From: Coemansia sp. RSA 487
Taxonomy: Eukaryota > Kickxellomycota > Kickxellomycetes > Kickxellales > Kickxellaceae
NCBI GenBank assembly: GCA_027577595.1
Contig: JANBRJ010000014.1
Coordinates: forward strand, 62,001-126,000
Reading direction: 5' to 3'
Length of the DNA stretch: 64,000 nucleotides
Shown here piece after piece: positions 63,731 to 64,000 of the stretch. The notes beneath the pieces were generated by a model. It had not been told where the DNA came from. It made no database searches and saw only the letters and a program-made list of their open reading frames with translations. A program made the position numbers and the translations under genes. The first letter of the stretch is position 1. Each line of letters begins with the position of its first letter.

Positions 63731-64000
63731 ATGACATTATCGGATAGAAAGGACGATGGGGAGCCACCGCTGTCGCCCACTCCGGCAGTGGCATCCTCGC
63801 AGACGCCGGAATTCGCCGATCAGCTTGGAGGAACCCCAGACAATGCTGGGATGCTGGAAAGCAACCAGATATTCAGCTTCCCCGAGGACGAAAAAACCCC
63901 TATTGCAGACCCTCCTGGCCCGGAGCCCATCACAAAGCCTAGCAACAGCAATGAGCCAGAACACGTGAAGAACAGCATTAAAAAGACAGAGGAGGGCGAC
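63731..64000 (+). CDS. Start of an unknown protein, cut by the window end
   Basis: The first 90 codons, MTLSDRKDDGEPPLSPTPAV onward, acidic and rich in Pro, Ser and Glu. The N-terminus is disordered. A PPLSPTP motif resembles proline-directed phosphorylation sites. The frame runs off the window, so the domain content is unknown. Confidence 0.6.
   Translation, partial: MTLSDRKDDGEPPLSPTPAVASSQTPEFADQLGGTPDNAGMLESNQIFSFPEDEKTPIADPPGPEPITKPSNSNEPEHVKNSIKKTEEGD

Noticed and set aside
1-64000. CRISPR array, rRNA, tRNA or intact transposon
   Set aside because: None seen on either strand by eye; tRNA absence should be confirmed with a covariance-model scan.

Overview
The window looks like nuclear DNA from a filamentous, early-diverging fungus, most likely Zoopagomycota near the Kickxellales (Coemansia and relatives). 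The inference rests on intron-poor genes with GTAAG-type donors, a FunK1 kinase, an F-box/leucine-rich family, serine-rich low-complexity proteins, a GPI-type secreted esterase and tandem PHO84-type phosphate transporters. The lineage is inferred, not proved. No rRNA, tRNA, CRISPR array or intact mobile element was found.

Layout. 0-6 kb: a divergent FunK1 kinase, threonine aldolase and two tandem short-chain dehydrogenases. 6-23 kb: an accessory block. It holds an ABC-type nucleotide-binding domain of peroxisomal (ABCD) type with every catalytic motif lost, joined to a serine-rich tail; two paralogous disordered proteins (931 and 1316 aa) sharing short conserved motifs in the same order; an F-box/LRR gene next to a short F-box-only copy; a kappa-class GST; and a secreted protein with three pacifastin-like protease-inhibitor domains. 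23-28 kb: gene-poor, AT-rich, with a decayed coding stretch. 28-46 kb: mostly housekeeping genes (GRIM-19/NDUFA13, a GDSL esterase, a coiled-coil protein, a two-TM protein, HEM3, NAA35/MAK10, a METTL21-type methyltransferase, an MDR oxidoreductase, a CaMK-like kinase, UFD1). 48-54 kb: two PHO84-type transporters and an HxxxD acyltransferase. 54-64 kb: a GPI-like surface protein, a small charged protein, an M3 oligopeptidase, a WW-like glycine-zipper protein, an SR-type RNA-binding protein and the start of one further gene.

Five genes need splicing to read correctly: the 931-aa disordered protein, the METTL21-type enzyme, UFD1 (whose first coding exon is only the ATG), the M3 peptidase and the SR protein. 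Splice sites were assigned by eye from GT/AG signals, reading phase and family conservation.

The most unusual material is at 7-23 kb. Three large disordered proteins sit within 16 kb. Two of them carry clear SxIP-like tripeptides in basic Ser/Pro-rich context, the kind of motif that binds EB1-family microtubule plus-end proteins. One carries a dead ABCD-type ATPase fold. The pacifastin-like protein is the second notable item, because this inhibitor fold is known chiefly from arthropods.
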